Assembly: GCA_900315835.1 (NCBI GenBank)
Contig: ONAR01000023.1
Coordinates: 1 to 42,937, forward strand
Origin: an uncultured Prevotella sp.
GTDB taxonomy: Bacteria; Bacteroidota; Bacteroidia; Bacteroidales; Bacteroidaceae
Direction of reading: 5' to 3'
Length of the DNA stretch: 42,937 nt
Both the position numbers and the translations under genes were made by a program. The notes beneath the pieces are model-generated. The model saw only the letters and a list, made by a program, of their open reading frames with translations. It had not been told where the DNA came from and searched no databases. The stretch's first letter is position 1. Each line of letters starts with the position of its first letter. Positions 26,515 to 35,426 of this stretch are shown here, in pieces.

Positions 26515-27927
26515 ATGACCGACGCAAAACAGCAATCCCACACAGCGAAAACCGTCATCATGACGGTGCTGGTCAACCTCTGCAGGCTGATCCTTGGGGT
26601 TACTTTTGTCTTTTCCGGTTATGTCAAGGCCGTCGACCCCATCGGCACGCAATACAAGCTGCAGGACTACCTCGAGGCCATCGGCCTGGCAGGGTCGGTG
26701 CCCGATTTCATCACCTTGGGCTGCGCCATATTGCTGGCCGCCTTTGAGTTCACGATGGGACTGCTCATGCTCTTCGCCATCCGCCGCCGGCTGGTGTCGA
26801 AGCTATGCACTGCGTTCATGGTCATCATGACGCTCATCACGGTATGGATTGCCATTGCCAATCCCGTGAAAGACTGCGGCTGCTTCGGCGACGCCATCCA
26901 CCTGTCCAATCAGGCCACACTGCTGAAGAACATTGTGCTACTTGCCTGCGCCATCGTCGTCGTGCGCCGGCCGCTGCTCATGTACCGCTTCCTCTCGCCG
27001 TCGACGCAATGGATAGCCATCAACTTCACCATCCTCTACATCCTCCTGACAAGCGTCTACTGTCTCTATCATTTGCCCATCTTCGATTTCCGCCCCTACC
27101 ATATCGGCGCCAACATCAAGCAGGGCATGACGATACCGCCGGGCGCGGAGCAACCGAAGTTCCACACGACCTTCATCATGGAGAAAGACGGCGTGAGGAA
27201 GGAGTTCACGCTCGACAACTACCCCGACTCCACGTGGCAGTTCATCGACTCGAAGACGGAGCAGATTTCTGAGGGCTATGTACCGCCCATCCACGACTTC
27301 TCCATCCAACTGGCCGACGGCGACGACATCACCGACAGCATCCTCTCGCGCAAGGGCTACACCTTCCTGCTCATATCGCCCCATCTGGCGCAGGCCGACG
27401 ACTCCAACTTCGGCGGCATCGACCAGCTTTATGAATATGCGCAGGAGCAGAAGATACCGTTCTATTGTCTGACAGCATCGACGGAGAAGGAGATACAGCA
27501 CTGGGAGAACATCACCGGCGCCGAATACCCCTTCTGCATCACCGACGAGACCACGCTGAAGACCATCATACGCAGCAATCCCGGACTGCTGTTGCTCAAG
27601 AACGGCACTATCATCCAGAAATGGAGCCATAACGACCTGCCGACCGGCGACCAGCTGCAAGGGCCGCTCAACAAGTTGCCCATTGGTCAGCTGCCCGGCA
27701 ACCAGGTAGGCAAGACCATCGCCAAGATTCTGTTGTGGTTCTTCCTGCCGCTCATTCTCCTGGTGCTGGCCGACCGCAGCTGGGCTTGGAGCAAATACCT
27801 CCGGGGAAAGATCAAAGCCAACGAGGAGCGGTTGAAAGAGGAAGGTGAGAAGATAGAGAACAAGTCTAATCAAATATTGTCAACGTTTAAAACAAACAAC
27901 AATGAGAAAGAAAATCGTAGCAGGTAA
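26515..27927 (+). CDS. BT_3928-family DoxX/MauE-like membrane protein with thioredoxin-like tail
   Basis: The 470-residue protein has an N-terminal DoxX/MauE-like region with four to five membrane helices, including the Cys pair of DCGCFGD (Cys121, Cys123) typical of redox-associated MauE-like proteins. A periplasmic region follows, and about residues 250-390 look thioredoxin-like ([23 protein letters not shown]) without a CxxC. A final helix (about 398-418) and a charged tail end the protein. It overlaps the start of tpiA by 26 bp. The family is conserved next to tpiA in Bacteroides. Its role is unknown; the Cys pair suggests membrane redox chemistry. Confidence 0.85.
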   Translation: MTDAKQQSHTAKTVIMTVLVNLCRLILGVTFVFSGYVKAVDPIGTQYKLQDYLEAIGLAGSVPDFITLGCAILLAAFEFTMGLLMLFAIRRRLVSKLCTAFMVIMTLITVWIAIANPVKDCGCFGDAIHLSNQATLLKNIVLLACAIVVVRRPLLMYRFLSPSTQWIAINFTILYILLTSVYCLYHLPIFDFRPYHIGANIKQGMTIPPGAEQPKFHTTFIMEKDGVRKEFTLDNYPDSTWQFIDSKTEQISEGYVPPIHDFSIQLADGDDITDSILSRKGYTFLLISPHLAQADDSNFGGIDQLYEYAQEQKIPFYCLTASTEKEIQHWENITGAEYPFCITDETTLKTIIRSNPGLLLLKNGTIIQKWSHNDLPTGDQLQGPLNKLPIGQLPGNQVGKTIAKILLWFFLPLILLVLADRSWAWSKYLRGKIKANEERLKEEGEKIENKSNQILSTFKTNNNEKENRSR

Positions 27928-28663
27928 CTGGAAAATGAACGAGAACCTGCAGGAGGGCGTTGCCCTGGCAAAGGAAATCAACGAGGCATGCAAGGCTGAC
28001 AAGCCTAACTGTGGTGTCATCATCTGCACGCCGTTTATCCATCTGGCAAGCGTAGCTCAGGTGCTCGACCAGGACGTCGTCGCCCTCGGTGCCGAGAACT
28101 GCGCCGACAAGGAGAAGGGTGCTTACACGGGTGAGGTGAGCGCTGCCATGGTGAAGAGCACCGGCGCACAGTACGTCATCCTCGGCCACTCCGAGCGTCG
28201 TCAGTACTATCATGAGACTCCCGAAATCCTCAAGGAGAAGGTGCAGCTCGCACTGAAGAACGGCCTGAAGGTGATCTTCTGCTGCGGCGAGACCCTCGAG
28301 GAGCGTGAGGCTAACCGCCAGAATGAGGTGGTGAAAGCTGAGCTCGACGGCTCTGTATTCAACCTGAGCGCTGAGGAGTGGAAGAACATCGTGCTGGCTT
28401 ACGAACCCATCTGGGCTATCGGCACCGGCAAGACCGCTACCTCTGACCAGGCTGAGGAGATGTTGGCTTACATCCGTTCTATCGTTGCCGACAAGTATGG
28501 CAAGGAGGCTGCTGAGGATACCACTATCCTCTATGGTGGCAGCTGCAAGCCCGGCAATGCTCCTGAGCTGTTCGCTAAGCCCGACATCGACGGCGGACTC
28601 ATCGGCGGAGCCTCACTGAAGGCCGCTGACTTCAAGGGCATCATCGACGCCTGGAAGAAGTAA
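27902..28663 (+). CDS. tpiA: Triosephosphate isomerase
   Basis: It interconverts dihydroxyacetone phosphate and glyceraldehyde-3-phosphate in glycolysis. The 253-residue protein has the substrate Lys in AGNWKMN, the catalytic His in ILGHSERR, the catalytic Glu in [15 protein letters not shown], and the phosphate-binding loops GGSCKPGN and GGLIGGAS. The start overlaps the preceding membrane protein by 26 bp. Codon use is strongly biased, as for a highly expressed gene. A strong terminator follows. Confidence 0.97.
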   Translation: MRKKIVAGNWKMNENLQEGVALAKEINEACKADKPNCGVIICTPFIHLASVAQVLDQDVVALGAENCADKEKGAYTGEVSAAMVKSTGAQYVILGHSERRQYYHETPEILKEKVQLALKNGLKVIFCCGETLEEREANRQNEVVKAELDGSVFNLSAEEWKNIVLAYEPIWAIGTGKTATSDQAEEMLAYIRSIVADKYGKEAAEDTTILYGGSCKPGNAPELFAKPDIDGGLIGGASLKAADFKGIIDAWKK

Positions 28664-28680
28664 TCCGACTTTATTCCCCT

Positions 28681-28724
28681 GCGTTTGCCAGCCCCGGCAA
28701 AGGGTTGGCAAACGCCTTTTCTTT
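28681..28724 (+). terminator. Terminator after tpiA
   Basis: GCGTTTGCCA (28681-28690) pairs perfectly with TGGCAAACGC (28706-28715), followed by CTTTTCTTTTC. Confidence 0.9.
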
Positions 28725-28782
28725 TCTAAGCCATACGGCTGAACAAGAGCCGATTGTGGCCATAAAACTCATTCACTGCAAT

Positions 28783-29499
28783 ATGAAGAAAATCGCCATT
28801 CTGCTTACCGTTATCTTCTGCTTTGCCCTCAACAGTCAGGCGCAGAGCTATACCCAGCATGTGCAGCAACAGCAACAAGGCAGAGGCAAAGTCACTATCC
28901 ACCAAGACAGCGAGATAGACAGCCTCGTGAATGGCATTAAGAACAATACGGTCTCCCCTACCCCCAAACAGCAGACGGAAAAGACGGAGAAGAAGGTGAC
29001 GCCGACGACAAGGCCCCATGTTGCCGAACCCGTCAGGGAAAGGACTGTGGCAAAAGAAAGAGAGACTGCCAACAACAGGGAGACTGCTAACAAAGAACCT
29101 CTCCATAAGGAGGTTACCACTCCAAAGGAGAGCACTAAGGAGACGCACCGCACCGAAACGCAAAAGACGGAGGATGACGACAATGAGATGAACATCCCCA
29201 CGATCGACATGCGCAAGAAGGTGATGCGCAACGCCAGGAAGGTCACCGGCTACCGCGTGCAGGCCTTCGCCGGCGGCAACACGCGCAACGACAAACAGCG
29301 CGCCCAACAGATTGGAGAGGCCATCAAGATGCGCTATCCCAATCAACCGATATACGTTCACTTCTATTCGCCGCGATGGATCTGCCGTGTGGGCAATTTC
29401 CGCAGCTACAGCGAAGCCGCCAGCATGCTCAGCGCCGTGAAGGCTATGGGCTATAAGTCGGCTACCATCGTGAAAGGAAAGATCACGGTCTTTGAATAA
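28783..29499 (+). CDS. SPOR-domain protein
   Basis: SPOR domains bind denuded peptidoglycan at the septum. The 238-residue protein starts MKKIAILLTVIFCFALNSQAQ (signal peptide), then a Gln-rich and Lys/Glu/Thr-rich linker (about 25-150), and a C-terminal SPOR domain (GYRVQAFAGGNTRND, WICRVGNFRSYSEA, KSATIVKGK). The ATG at 28783 is preferred; the open frame extends 26 codons upstream through the tpiA terminator. folE starts 33 bp after its stop. The linkage tpiA-SPOR-folE is conserved in Bacteroides. Confidence 0.9.
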   Translation: MKKIAILLTVIFCFALNSQAQSYTQHVQQQQQGRGKVTIHQDSEIDSLVNGIKNNTVSPTPKQQTEKTEKKVTPTTRPHVAEPVRERTVAKERETANNRETANKEPLHKEVTTPKESTKETHRTETQKTEDDDNEMNIPTIDMRKKVMRNARKVTGYRVQAFAGGNTRNDKQRAQQIGEAIKMRYPNQPIYVHFYSPRWICRVGNFRSYSEAASMLSAVKAMGYKSATIVKGKITVFE

Positions 29500-29532
29500 A
29501 AGCGCAATAACAACGATAATCACACAACGATA

Positions 29533-30126
29533 ATGAATCCAGAAACAGAATTCCGCGAGGGACTCGACGAACTCGCCCAACACTATAAAGCCATCTTGCG
29601 ACTGCTCGGTGAGGACCCCAATCGCGAGGGCCTCGTGAAGACGCCGATGCGCGTGGCCAAGGCCATGCAGATACTGACGCGCGGCTACACGCAGGACCCG
29701 CACAAGGTGCTTACCGATGCCCTGTTTGCCGAGCAGTATGACCAGATGGTCATCGTCAAGGACATCGATTTCTTCTCGATGTGCGAGCACCACATGCTGC
29801 CCTTCTACGGTAAGGCGCACGTGGCATACATCCCCAACGGCCACATCACCGGACTGAGCAAGATTGCGCGCGTGGTTGACATCTATAGCCACCGTCTGCA
29901 GGTGCAGGAGCGACTGACCGAACAAATCATGCATTGCATCAATGATACGCTGAAGCCCCAAGGCGTGATGGTGGTCATCGAGGCCAAGCACATGTGCATG
30001 CAGATGCGCGGCGTGGAGAAGCAGAACAGCATCACCACGACGAGCGCCTTCAGCGGCGTGTTTGAGTCGGCCAAGGTGAGGGAGGAATTCATGAACCTGC
30101 TGCGCGGCGAGTCGAAACGCATTTGA
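29533..30126 (+). CDS. folE: GTP cyclohydrolase I
   Basis: It makes dihydroneopterin triphosphate from GTP, the first step of folate and of queuosine precursor synthesis. The 197-residue protein has the zinc and catalytic residues in [15 protein letters not shown], then [18 protein letters not shown] and the second Cys region CMQMRGVEK. It is of the ordinary type I family. Neighbours SPOR (upstream) and exonuclease III (51 bp downstream) are on the same strand, with no terminator between them. Confidence 0.97.
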   Translation: MNPETEFREGLDELAQHYKAILRLLGEDPNREGLVKTPMRVAKAMQILTRGYTQDPHKVLTDALFAEQYDQMVIVKDIDFFSMCEHHMLPFYGKAHVAYIPNGHITGLSKIARVVDIYSHRLQVQERLTEQIMHCINDTLKPQGVMVVIEAKHMCMQMRGVEKQNSITTTSAFSGVFESAKVREEFMNLLRGESKRI

Positions 30127-30177
30127 CGATCCGCTACACCTTATTATATTATCATCCCATCAATCCCCTATAACGCT

Positions 30178-30990
30178 ATGAAATTCATCAGTTGGAACGT
30201 AAACGGACTGCGCGCCTGCGTCAAACCCAAAACCGACGACGAAGGCAACGTGAAGAGCAAGGGCTTCGAGGCTTATTTCAAGGACCTCGACGCCGACTTC
30301 TTCTGTCTGCAGGAAACCAAGATGCAGGAAGGGCAACTCGACCTGCAATTCGACGGTTATAAATCATTCTGGAACTATGCTGACCGCAAGGGCTACAGCG
30401 GCACTTGTATCTACACCCGCCACGAGCCAGTCAACGTGAGCTATGGTATTGGCATCGACGAGCACGACCATGAAGGGCGCGTCGTCACCTTAGAGATGCC
30501 GAAGTTCTACCTCGTATGTGTCTATACGCCCAACTCGCAAGATGCTGAGGTCAAGGGCGGTAAGCCCCGTCGCCTACCCTACCGCATGAAGTGGGAGGAT
30601 GACTTCCAGGCTTATCTCCACCGGCTCGACGAACAGAAACCGGTCATCGTATGCGGCGACATGAATGTGGCCCACGAGGAGATCGATATCAAGAACCCCA
30701 AGACCAACCACATGAACGCCGGCTTTACCGATGAGGAGCGCGGAAAGATGACAACGCTGCTCAGCAACGGTTTCATCGACACCTTCCGCACGCTGCATCC
30801 CGACGACGTCACTTATTCGTGGTGGAGCTACCGCTTCCATGCCCGTGAGAAGAACGCCGGATGGCGCATCGACTATTTCCTCACCTCAGCCCGCCTGCGC
30901 GACGCCATCACCGCCGCCTCCATCCACACCGAGATCTACGGCTCCGACCACTGCCCCGTCGAGCTCGACTTGAACGAGGCAATGATCTAA
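30178..30990 (+). CDS. xth: Exodeoxyribonuclease III (AP endonuclease)
   Basis: It cuts at abasic sites and removes 3' blocks in base-excision repair. The 270-residue protein has FISWNVNGLRA, the metal-binding Glu in LQETK, GDMNVAHEEIDIKN, WWSYRF, WRIDYFL and the catalytic YGSDHCPVEL. An insertion of about 15 residues (PKTDDEGNVKSKGFEAYF) lies after the first strand compared with the E. coli enzyme. The symbol could also be xthA/exoA. A strong terminator follows. Confidence 0.95.
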   Translation: MKFISWNVNGLRACVKPKTDDEGNVKSKGFEAYFKDLDADFFCLQETKMQEGQLDLQFDGYKSFWNYADRKGYSGTCIYTRHEPVNVSYGIGIDEHDHEGRVVTLEMPKFYLVCVYTPNSQDAEVKGGKPRRLPYRMKWEDDFQAYLHRLDEQKPVIVCGDMNVAHEEIDIKNPKTNHMNAGFTDEERGKMTTLLSNGFIDTFRTLHPDDVTYSWWSYRFHAREKNAGWRIDYFLTSARLRDAITAASIHTEIYGSDHCPVELDLNEAMI

Positions 30991-31020
30991 TAGCAACTTA
31001 TTACTGATTTCAGTGCATCG

Positions 31021-31055
31021 AAAAAGCCCGCATTCTCACGAACGCGGGCTTTTTT
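31021..31055 (+). terminator. Terminator after exonuclease III
   Basis: AAAAAGCCCGC (31021-31031) pairs with GCGGGCTTTTT (31044-31054) around a 12-base loop. It may act on both strands. Confidence 0.9.
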
Positions 31056-31087
31056 GTATTTTACCATTCTAACTTAAGTTACGTATA

Positions 31088-31173
31088 ATTGCAAGAGAGA
31101 ATCTATAATAATAGAATGGCTGACAAAGGATATTTATTTATTGTAAGAGAGATTTGATTAATTGCAACAGAGA
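31088..31173. repeat. Three dispersed ATTGnAAnAGAGA copies
   Basis: Copies at 31088-31100 (ATTGCAAGAGAGA), 31140-31152 (ATTGTAAGAGAGA) and 31161-31173 (ATTGCAACAGAGA) lie in the region just after the MORN-like gene's stop. The function is unknown; it may be an RNA 3'-end feature or a chance of low complexity. Confidence 0.5.
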
Positions 31174-31175
31174 CC

Positions 31176-31688
31176 TTACTGCAGCAGTGACTTAATCTCA
31201 GACAGCGGACGCTTCTCCTGAGTGCCGTTGGGACGGGTCACCATAAAGTAGTCGTAAACCGACTTACCGTTTCTGTAGTCAACGACAGCCACGCCACCGT
31301 CACGCATCTGCAGGGTGAAGAAACCATTGCGCTGACCATTGACATACTTGCCGTGCAGCTTTTCCTTACCATTTACATAGTAGGTAGTCACCTCGCCGTT
31401 CAGCTGACTGTTCTTATCGTTGTTGAGGTCAATGAAGTTGTAACCACCTTCAGCCTTCAGCGTACCATCCATATAGAAGTCCTGGAAAACGTCCTCCTTG
31501 TTCAGACCAGTACCCTGCTGCTTGAGCAGACGGTAGTAACTTGCCTGGCTGGGATTATTGACGCAAAGCTGGTCAGCAGCATAATAAATGGTGTCTGCAA
31601 CGACAACAGCCTTCTCGCTAACACGAGTGCGACCAAACGATACAACAGTCATCAGCATCATGGCTGACAGTAAGATAATCTTCTTCAT
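31176..31688 (-). CDS. Secreted MORN-repeat-like protein
   Basis: The 170-residue protein has a signal peptide (MKKIILLSAMMLMTVVSFG). The mature part has MORN-type repeats, seen as FYMDGTLKAEGGYNF, YYVNGKEKLHGKYVNG and DYRNGKSVYDYF, where Tyr/Phe, Gly and Lys-Gly-Lys patterns recur; similar proteins are annotated as YwqK-family. Their function is unclear. An AGGAG at about 12 bp upstream of the ATG at 31688 fits a Shine-Dalgarno sequence, unusual here. It is a single minus-strand gene with a promoter 55 bp upstream and a second possible promoter near 31884. Confidence 0.8.
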   Translation of the reverse strand: MKKIILLSAMMLMTVVSFGRTRVSEKAVVVADTIYYAADQLCVNNPSQASYYRLLKQQGTGLNKEDVFQDFYMDGTLKAEGGYNFIDLNNDKNSQLNGEVTTYYVNGKEKLHGKYVNGQRNGFFTLQMRDGGVAVVDYRNGKSVYDYFMVTRPNGTQEKRPLSEIKSLLQ

Positions 31689-31742
31689 AGAGCTATACTC
31701 CTTTCAAGTTGTTTTTATGTTTTCTTGTTTTTAATTCTGATG

Positions 31743-31778
31743 CAAAGTTATTCAATTTATATGAAAGTTGGTACTTTC
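31743..31778 (-). promoter_or_regulatory. Promoter and inverted repeat of the MORN-like gene
   Basis: The -7 box TAACTTTG (31743-31750, minus strand) is preceded by the perfect inverted repeat GAAAGT-TGGT-ACTTTC (31763-31778), which would overlap the -33 region. Related words AAAGTTG recur at 31829 and 31846. Confidence 0.5.
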
Positions 31779-31959
31779 CTTAACTTTATTTTATAATTAA
31801 TTTTCGCGCCAAATCAAACTATAAATTTAAAGTTGGTTACAAATTGAAAGTTGCTAAAAACGGGCCGTTTTTGTGACAATTTGCAAAGTTAGCTTTTGCA
31901 ATAACCGGTCTTTTCCGCTATTTTGACTGCCGTTTTGCCATAATACCATCTTTTTGCGA

Positions 31960-31973
31960 TTGACTTACGTCAA
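31960..31973. promoter_or_regulatory. Crp/Fnr-like palindrome TTGACTTACGTCAA
   Basis: A perfect 5+4+5 palindrome with the TTGAY-N4-RTCAA form. It lies about 75-80 bp upstream of the minus-strand -7 box at 31884. Confidence 0.45.
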
Positions 31974-32040
31974 CCGGGTCGCAGTTATATGATAATTGTA
32001 AAACAAATTGATTGTAAATATTTTTCGACGTTTTCAACAG

Positions 32041-32054
32041 TTGATTTAAATCAA
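32041..32054. promoter_or_regulatory. Crp/Fnr-like palindrome TTGATTTAAATCAA
   Basis: A perfect 14-bp palindrome that matches TTGAT-N4-ATCAA exactly, 81 bp from the other box. Its target gene is unclear; the minus-strand MORN-like gene is the nearest downstream. Confidence 0.5.
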
Positions 32055-32140
32055 GCCATAGCCGCACAAAGTGGTTCCCATAGCAACACAAAATTATCAA
32101 TAAGATGATGAAAACGGCGTTAAAGCCAACAAAAAGAAAA

Positions 32141-32171
32141 AAGCCTTGGGGCTTGTTAGACCTCAAGGCTT
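32141..32171 (-). terminator. Terminator of the porW-porX operon
   Basis: AAGCCTTGGGG (32141-32151) pairs with CCTCAAGGCTT (32161-32171) with one mismatch. On the minus strand it ends in CTTTTTTCTTTTT. The stop codon of the last gene lies inside the stem. Confidence 0.85.
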
Positions 32172-33278
32172 GTAATTGATGGGTGCGTACATCCTGACGC
32201 AGACCGGATGGCCGTCTTGCTGACCAGGCGTAAACCGCGGCATGTTTCTGACGACAGACGCGGCATGTCGGTCAATCTCTGGTGAAACTGGTGCCAGCAC
32301 GCAGACATCGACAACGTTACCGTCGCGGTCGACGACATAGCTCATCTGCACTTTTACAGGCTTCCCCAAATCAACTTCCGGCCTGGAGATATGACTGAGA
32401 TATTGCCGCAGACCCTCTTCCCCATTCTTGAAAACGGGCATTGTCGCCACCCTATTATATATAGTGTCGCCACGCCATGTGGGTACAGTGGAACTCATCA
32501 CGGGCTCAACTGTCTTCACCGGTCGTTCGACCAAACGACGCATGCGCTTCTTCAAAGCATCGCTATATTGGTTGTAAGGCAGCTTCACGTCGTAAGCCAC
32601 CGTGTGATCCGACGTCGTCACCTTCATGTGGAAGCAGATATCTTGTCCGTCAATCCACAATCCATCAACCTCACACCGCTGTATATCGCTGAAGTCATCA
32701 TCGCTGAGCGGAGCAAACAACCGGTTATAAAAATTCTGCGATTCCATACCATTGACAACGGATGAGCTGACTACGTCTTCGGGGAGCAGCACCTCACCGT
32801 TGCTCAAATCGTAAATAATATAACGATGGACGGCGCGTGGCTTAACGACCGACAACGACTGTGGTTCGACGGTGGCATCCAACTGGTAGGCAATCCAACG
32901 ACCGGGAGAATACGACAGCACATGGGCTACATAGTTGATATAGCAGAAACGGCGGTCATCAGGCAGCGTCTTAAACTGCAACGTGACGGGCTTGCCGTAA
33001 TCGTCGGAGAGCCGGATCAAAGCCGAATCAAGCGAAGTAGTCTCAAAGCCAAACAACTGTTGCGACATGAAACGCTTCAACGGCAACACCTGACTGTAAT
33101 TGACAGTCTCTGGCCATTCAAGGTCATAATCGACGACATTCAGTCCTGAGTCTTTCTGGAGAAACAGATGCTGACGATCGTAGCGCATGCAGTAGTTGGG
33201 CGAGATATTGTCAACGGTCTGCGCCTGCGAGACCAATGCGGCGCCCGACATCAACAGAAGCAATAGAAATTTTCTCAT
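32163..33278 (-). CDS. Secreted protein with TonB-C-like tail
   Basis: The 371-residue protein has a signal peptide (MRKFLLLLLMSGAALVSQAQ). The middle shows no recognised domain. The last 90 residues (VKVQMSYVVDRDGNVVDVCV, then VVRNMPRFTPGQQDGHPVCVRMYAPINYK) match the TonB C-terminal-like fold found in many Bacteroidetes proteins. It lacks the N-terminal membrane anchor of a true TonB, so it is probably periplasmic. It follows the DUF4251 gene by 12 bp and is the last gene of the operon. Confidence 0.85.
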   Translation of the reverse strand: MRKFLLLLLMSGAALVSQAQTVDNISPNYCMRYDRQHLFLQKDSGLNVVDYDLEWPETVNYSQVLPLKRFMSQQLFGFETTSLDSALIRLSDDYGKPVTLQFKTLPDDRRFCYINYVAHVLSYSPGRWIAYQLDATVEPQSLSVVKPRAVHRYIIYDLSNGEVLLPEDVVSSSVVNGMESQNFYNRLFAPLSDDDFSDIQRCEVDGLWIDGQDICFHMKVTTSDHTVAYDVKLPYNQYSDALKKRMRRLVERPVKTVEPVMSSTVPTWRGDTIYNRVATMPVFKNGEEGLRQYLSHISRPEVDLGKPVKVQMSYVVDRDGNVVDVCVLAPVSPEIDRHAASVVRNMPRFTPGQQDGHPVCVRMYAPINYKP

Positions 33279-33290
33279 TGTACTAAAGCA

Positions 33291-33791
33291 TCATTGTTTA
33301 ATATTCATACTGCCACTGAACCCTATCGGTGTACGGTCAGACGAACTGACGTTGACCGATGCACTACCGTTGGGGAAAATATCGACGTAGTATTCAAACA
33401 TCTCGGTGTCGTTGTTGACTTTAAAATAAACCGTGTAGCTCTTATGCTTTCCCCTTTTTATGGTAACCTGCTGGGCGCATGAGGAGAACGTCAGCGGACT
33501 CTGCTGTGTGTTGTTGTAATCAGCGCGGTAGGCCCGGCCGAAATAAGGCAGATAGCTGATGACGCTGTCGCCCTGAAGACGGACAGAATAGTCGGAGGTC
33601 AGATAATGGGCCACCATCATATTCTGCGGCTCGACATAGTTAACATTGATAGTGAAAGTCTTGGCGTGAACGGAGTCAGCCACCTGTAGCTCCAGTCGTT
33701 GTTTTTCCGCCAGACGCTCTTCCGAGGTATGCGACGTAGCACATCCCATGAACAGCACTGCTGAAATGACAAGAAATACTAACTTTCTCAT
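33291..33791 (-). CDS. DUF4251 lipoprotein
   Basis: The 166-residue protein has a lipoprotein signal peptide (lipobox FMGC at residue 17). The mature part matches DUF4251: FTINVNYVEPQNMMVAHY, YLPYFGRAYRADYNN and a beta-rich C-terminus ending in ISSSDRTPIGFSG-like sequence. Its role is unknown; it is expected at the inner or outer membrane. It is 19 bp after porX and 12 bp before the TonB-C-like gene. Confidence 0.87.
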   Translation of the reverse strand: MRKLVFLVISAVLFMGCATSHTSEERLAEKQRLELQVADSVHAKTFTINVNYVEPQNMMVAHYLTSDYSVRLQGDSVISYLPYFGRAYRADYNNTQQSPLTFSSCAQQVTIKRGKHKSYTVYFKVNNDTEMFEYYVDIFPNGSASVNVSSSDRTPIGFSGSMNIKQ

Positions 33792-33810
33792 AAATGAATG
33801 GTATTTATAA

Positions 33811-35424
33811 TCAACGGCGCCGGGGTCTCATCGTGATGAGCGGCACCATCATCTCTTCCATTGAAATGCCTCCATGCTGGAAGGTATCCTTAAAATAGGA
33901 GACATAATAATTGTAATTGTTGGGATAGGCGAAGAAACTGTTGCCTGTCGCAAACACATACGTCGTACTCACATTAGGCGACGGCAGGAAGGCCTTGGCG
34001 GGGTTGCTGATGGTGAAAACCTCCTTGGAATTGTAATTGAGATTCTTTCCGAGCTTATACCTGAGGTTGGTGTTCGTATTGCGGTCGCCGATAATCTTTA
34101 TCGGTTTGTCGCAGCGAATAGAACCATGATCAGTGGTGAGAATAACCGTGTAGTTGCTGTCAGCCAGTCGCTTAAACAGTTCCGACATCACGGAATGGTG
34201 GAACCAACTGAGCGTGATGCTACGATAGGCACTCTCGTTATTGGCCAATTCGCGCACCATCTTCGACTCGGTACGGGCATGTGAGAGCATGTCGATGAAA
34301 TTGACCACCACGACATTGAGGTCGTTCTCCTTCAAACTGTTGTATTGCTGCAATAGACGTTCGGCACCGACCGAGTCATTCACCTTGTTATAGCTAAAAC
34401 GGTCGTGGCGGCGGAAGCGCTCAATCTGGGTTTGGATGAGCGGGGCTTCGTTGAGGTTCTTGCCTTCCTCTTCGTCCTCATCCACCCACAGGTCGGGAAA
34501 CATCTTGGCAATCTTGTCGGGCATCAGTCCGCTGAAGATGGCATTGCGCGCATACTGCGTCGCCGTGGGGAGAATGGTGCAATACATATCCTCGTCGATG
34601 TCAAACTGATCACCAATCTCTTGCGCAAGCACACGCCACTGATCCCAACGGAAATTATCAATCACGACAAGGAATACCTTCTCGCCTGCGTTGATGCGTG
34701 GGAAAATGCACTCCTTGAAGATGTCGGGGCTCATCATCGGCTTGGCATCGTCATCGTCAGGCGTTGTCTGACTCCTCATTCCGAAGCGACCGTTCGACTG
34801 ACCGCCAATGTTGTAGGCCTCCATCCAGTCGAGATAGTGGCTCTTGATGTATTTGGCAAAGCCATTGTTGGCCTCCTCCTTCTGCATCTGCAGCATGTCA
34901 GTCATGCCCGTATCGGCAGCACTGAGTTCAAGCTCCCAGTGGACCAGGCGGCGATACACCTCAGTCCAGTCCTTCCAGGTGCGGCAGTCGTCAATACGCA
35001 TGGCCAACTGCTGATACTCCTGCTGGTAACCGCTTTGCGTCACCTCGGAGACAATCTCCTGCCGATGGATGTTTTTCTTCAGCGTCAGGAGAATCTGGTT
35101 GGGATTGACCGGCTTGATGAGATAGTCGGCTATCTTAGAGCCAATGGCCTGATCCATGATATCTTCTTCCTCGCTCTTCGTGACCATTACCACAGGCGTC
35201 TGCGGCTGAATTTCCTTCACCCGCTGCAGCGTCTCGAGCCCGGTCAGACCGGGCATCATCTCATCGAGCATGATGAGATCGAAGGTCCGCTTGCGGCATT
35301 CCTCAATGGCGTCAGCGCCGTTGGTGACGGCGGTTACCTCGTATCCTTTCTTATTGAGAAAGATGATGTGGGCCTTGAGGAGTTCCATCTCGTCGTCGGC
35401 CCAAAGTATACATCCGTTGTTCAT
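33811..35424 (-). CDS. porX: PorX: response regulator with PglZ domain
   Basis: PorX is the response regulator that, with sensor PorY and sigma factor SigP, controls T9SS genes in Porphyromonas-type bacteria. The 537-residue protein has a receiver domain with acidic pocket Asp10/Asp11, phospho-acceptor Asp54 (LIMLDEMMPG), Thr82 and Lys104, then a helical linker (about 120-210), then a PglZ/alkaline-phosphatase-like domain with LVVIDNFRWDQW, PTATQYARNAIFSG, FIDMLSHARTES and TTDHGS, which supply zinc-binding residues. PorX PglZ domains are reported to act as nucleotide phosphodiesterases. It starts 2 bp after porW ends. No partner kinase gene is visible nearby. Confidence 0.93.
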   Translation of the reverse strand: MNNGCILWADDEMELLKAHIIFLNKKGYEVTAVTNGADAIEECRKRTFDLIMLDEMMPGLTGLETLQRVKEIQPQTPVVMVTKSEEEDIMDQAIGSKIADYLIKPVNPNQILLTLKKNIHRQEIVSEVTQSGYQQEYQQLAMRIDDCRTWKDWTEVYRRLVHWELELSAADTGMTDMLQMQKEEANNGFAKYIKSHYLDWMEAYNIGGQSNGRFGMRSQTTPDDDDAKPMMSPDIFKECIFPRINAGEKVFLVVIDNFRWDQWRVLAQEIGDQFDIDEDMYCTILPTATQYARNAIFSGLMPDKIAKMFPDLWVDEDEEEGKNLNEAPLIQTQIERFRRHDRFSYNKVNDSVGAERLLQQYNSLKENDLNVVVVNFIDMLSHARTESKMVRELANNESAYRSITLSWFHHSVMSELFKRLADSNYTVILTTDHGSIRCDKPIKIIGDRNTNTNLRYKLGKNLNYNSKEVFTISNPAKAFLPSPNVSTTYVFATGNSFFAYPNNYNYYVSYFKDTFQHGGISMEEMMVPLITMRPRRR

Positions 35425-35426
35425 AG

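Larger units (their letters stand above)
31779..32140. other. AT-rich gene-free region with two Crp/Fnr-like boxes
   Basis: No convincing gene is seen. The stretch holds a second minus-strand -7 box (TAACTTTG at 31884-31891), the palindrome AAAAACGGGCCGTTTTT (31856-31872), and two 14-bp palindromes, TTGACTTACGTCAA (31960-31973) and TTGATTTAAATCAA (32041-32054). An 82-codon open frame on the minus strand (31918-32166) begins inside a terminator stem and was rejected. Confidence 0.6.

Noticed and set aside
31918-32166. 82-codon minus-strand open frame between the TonB-C-like and MORN-like genes
   Set aside because: It starts inside the terminator stem of the upstream operon, has no promoter or ribosome site of its own and its sequence resembles no family.
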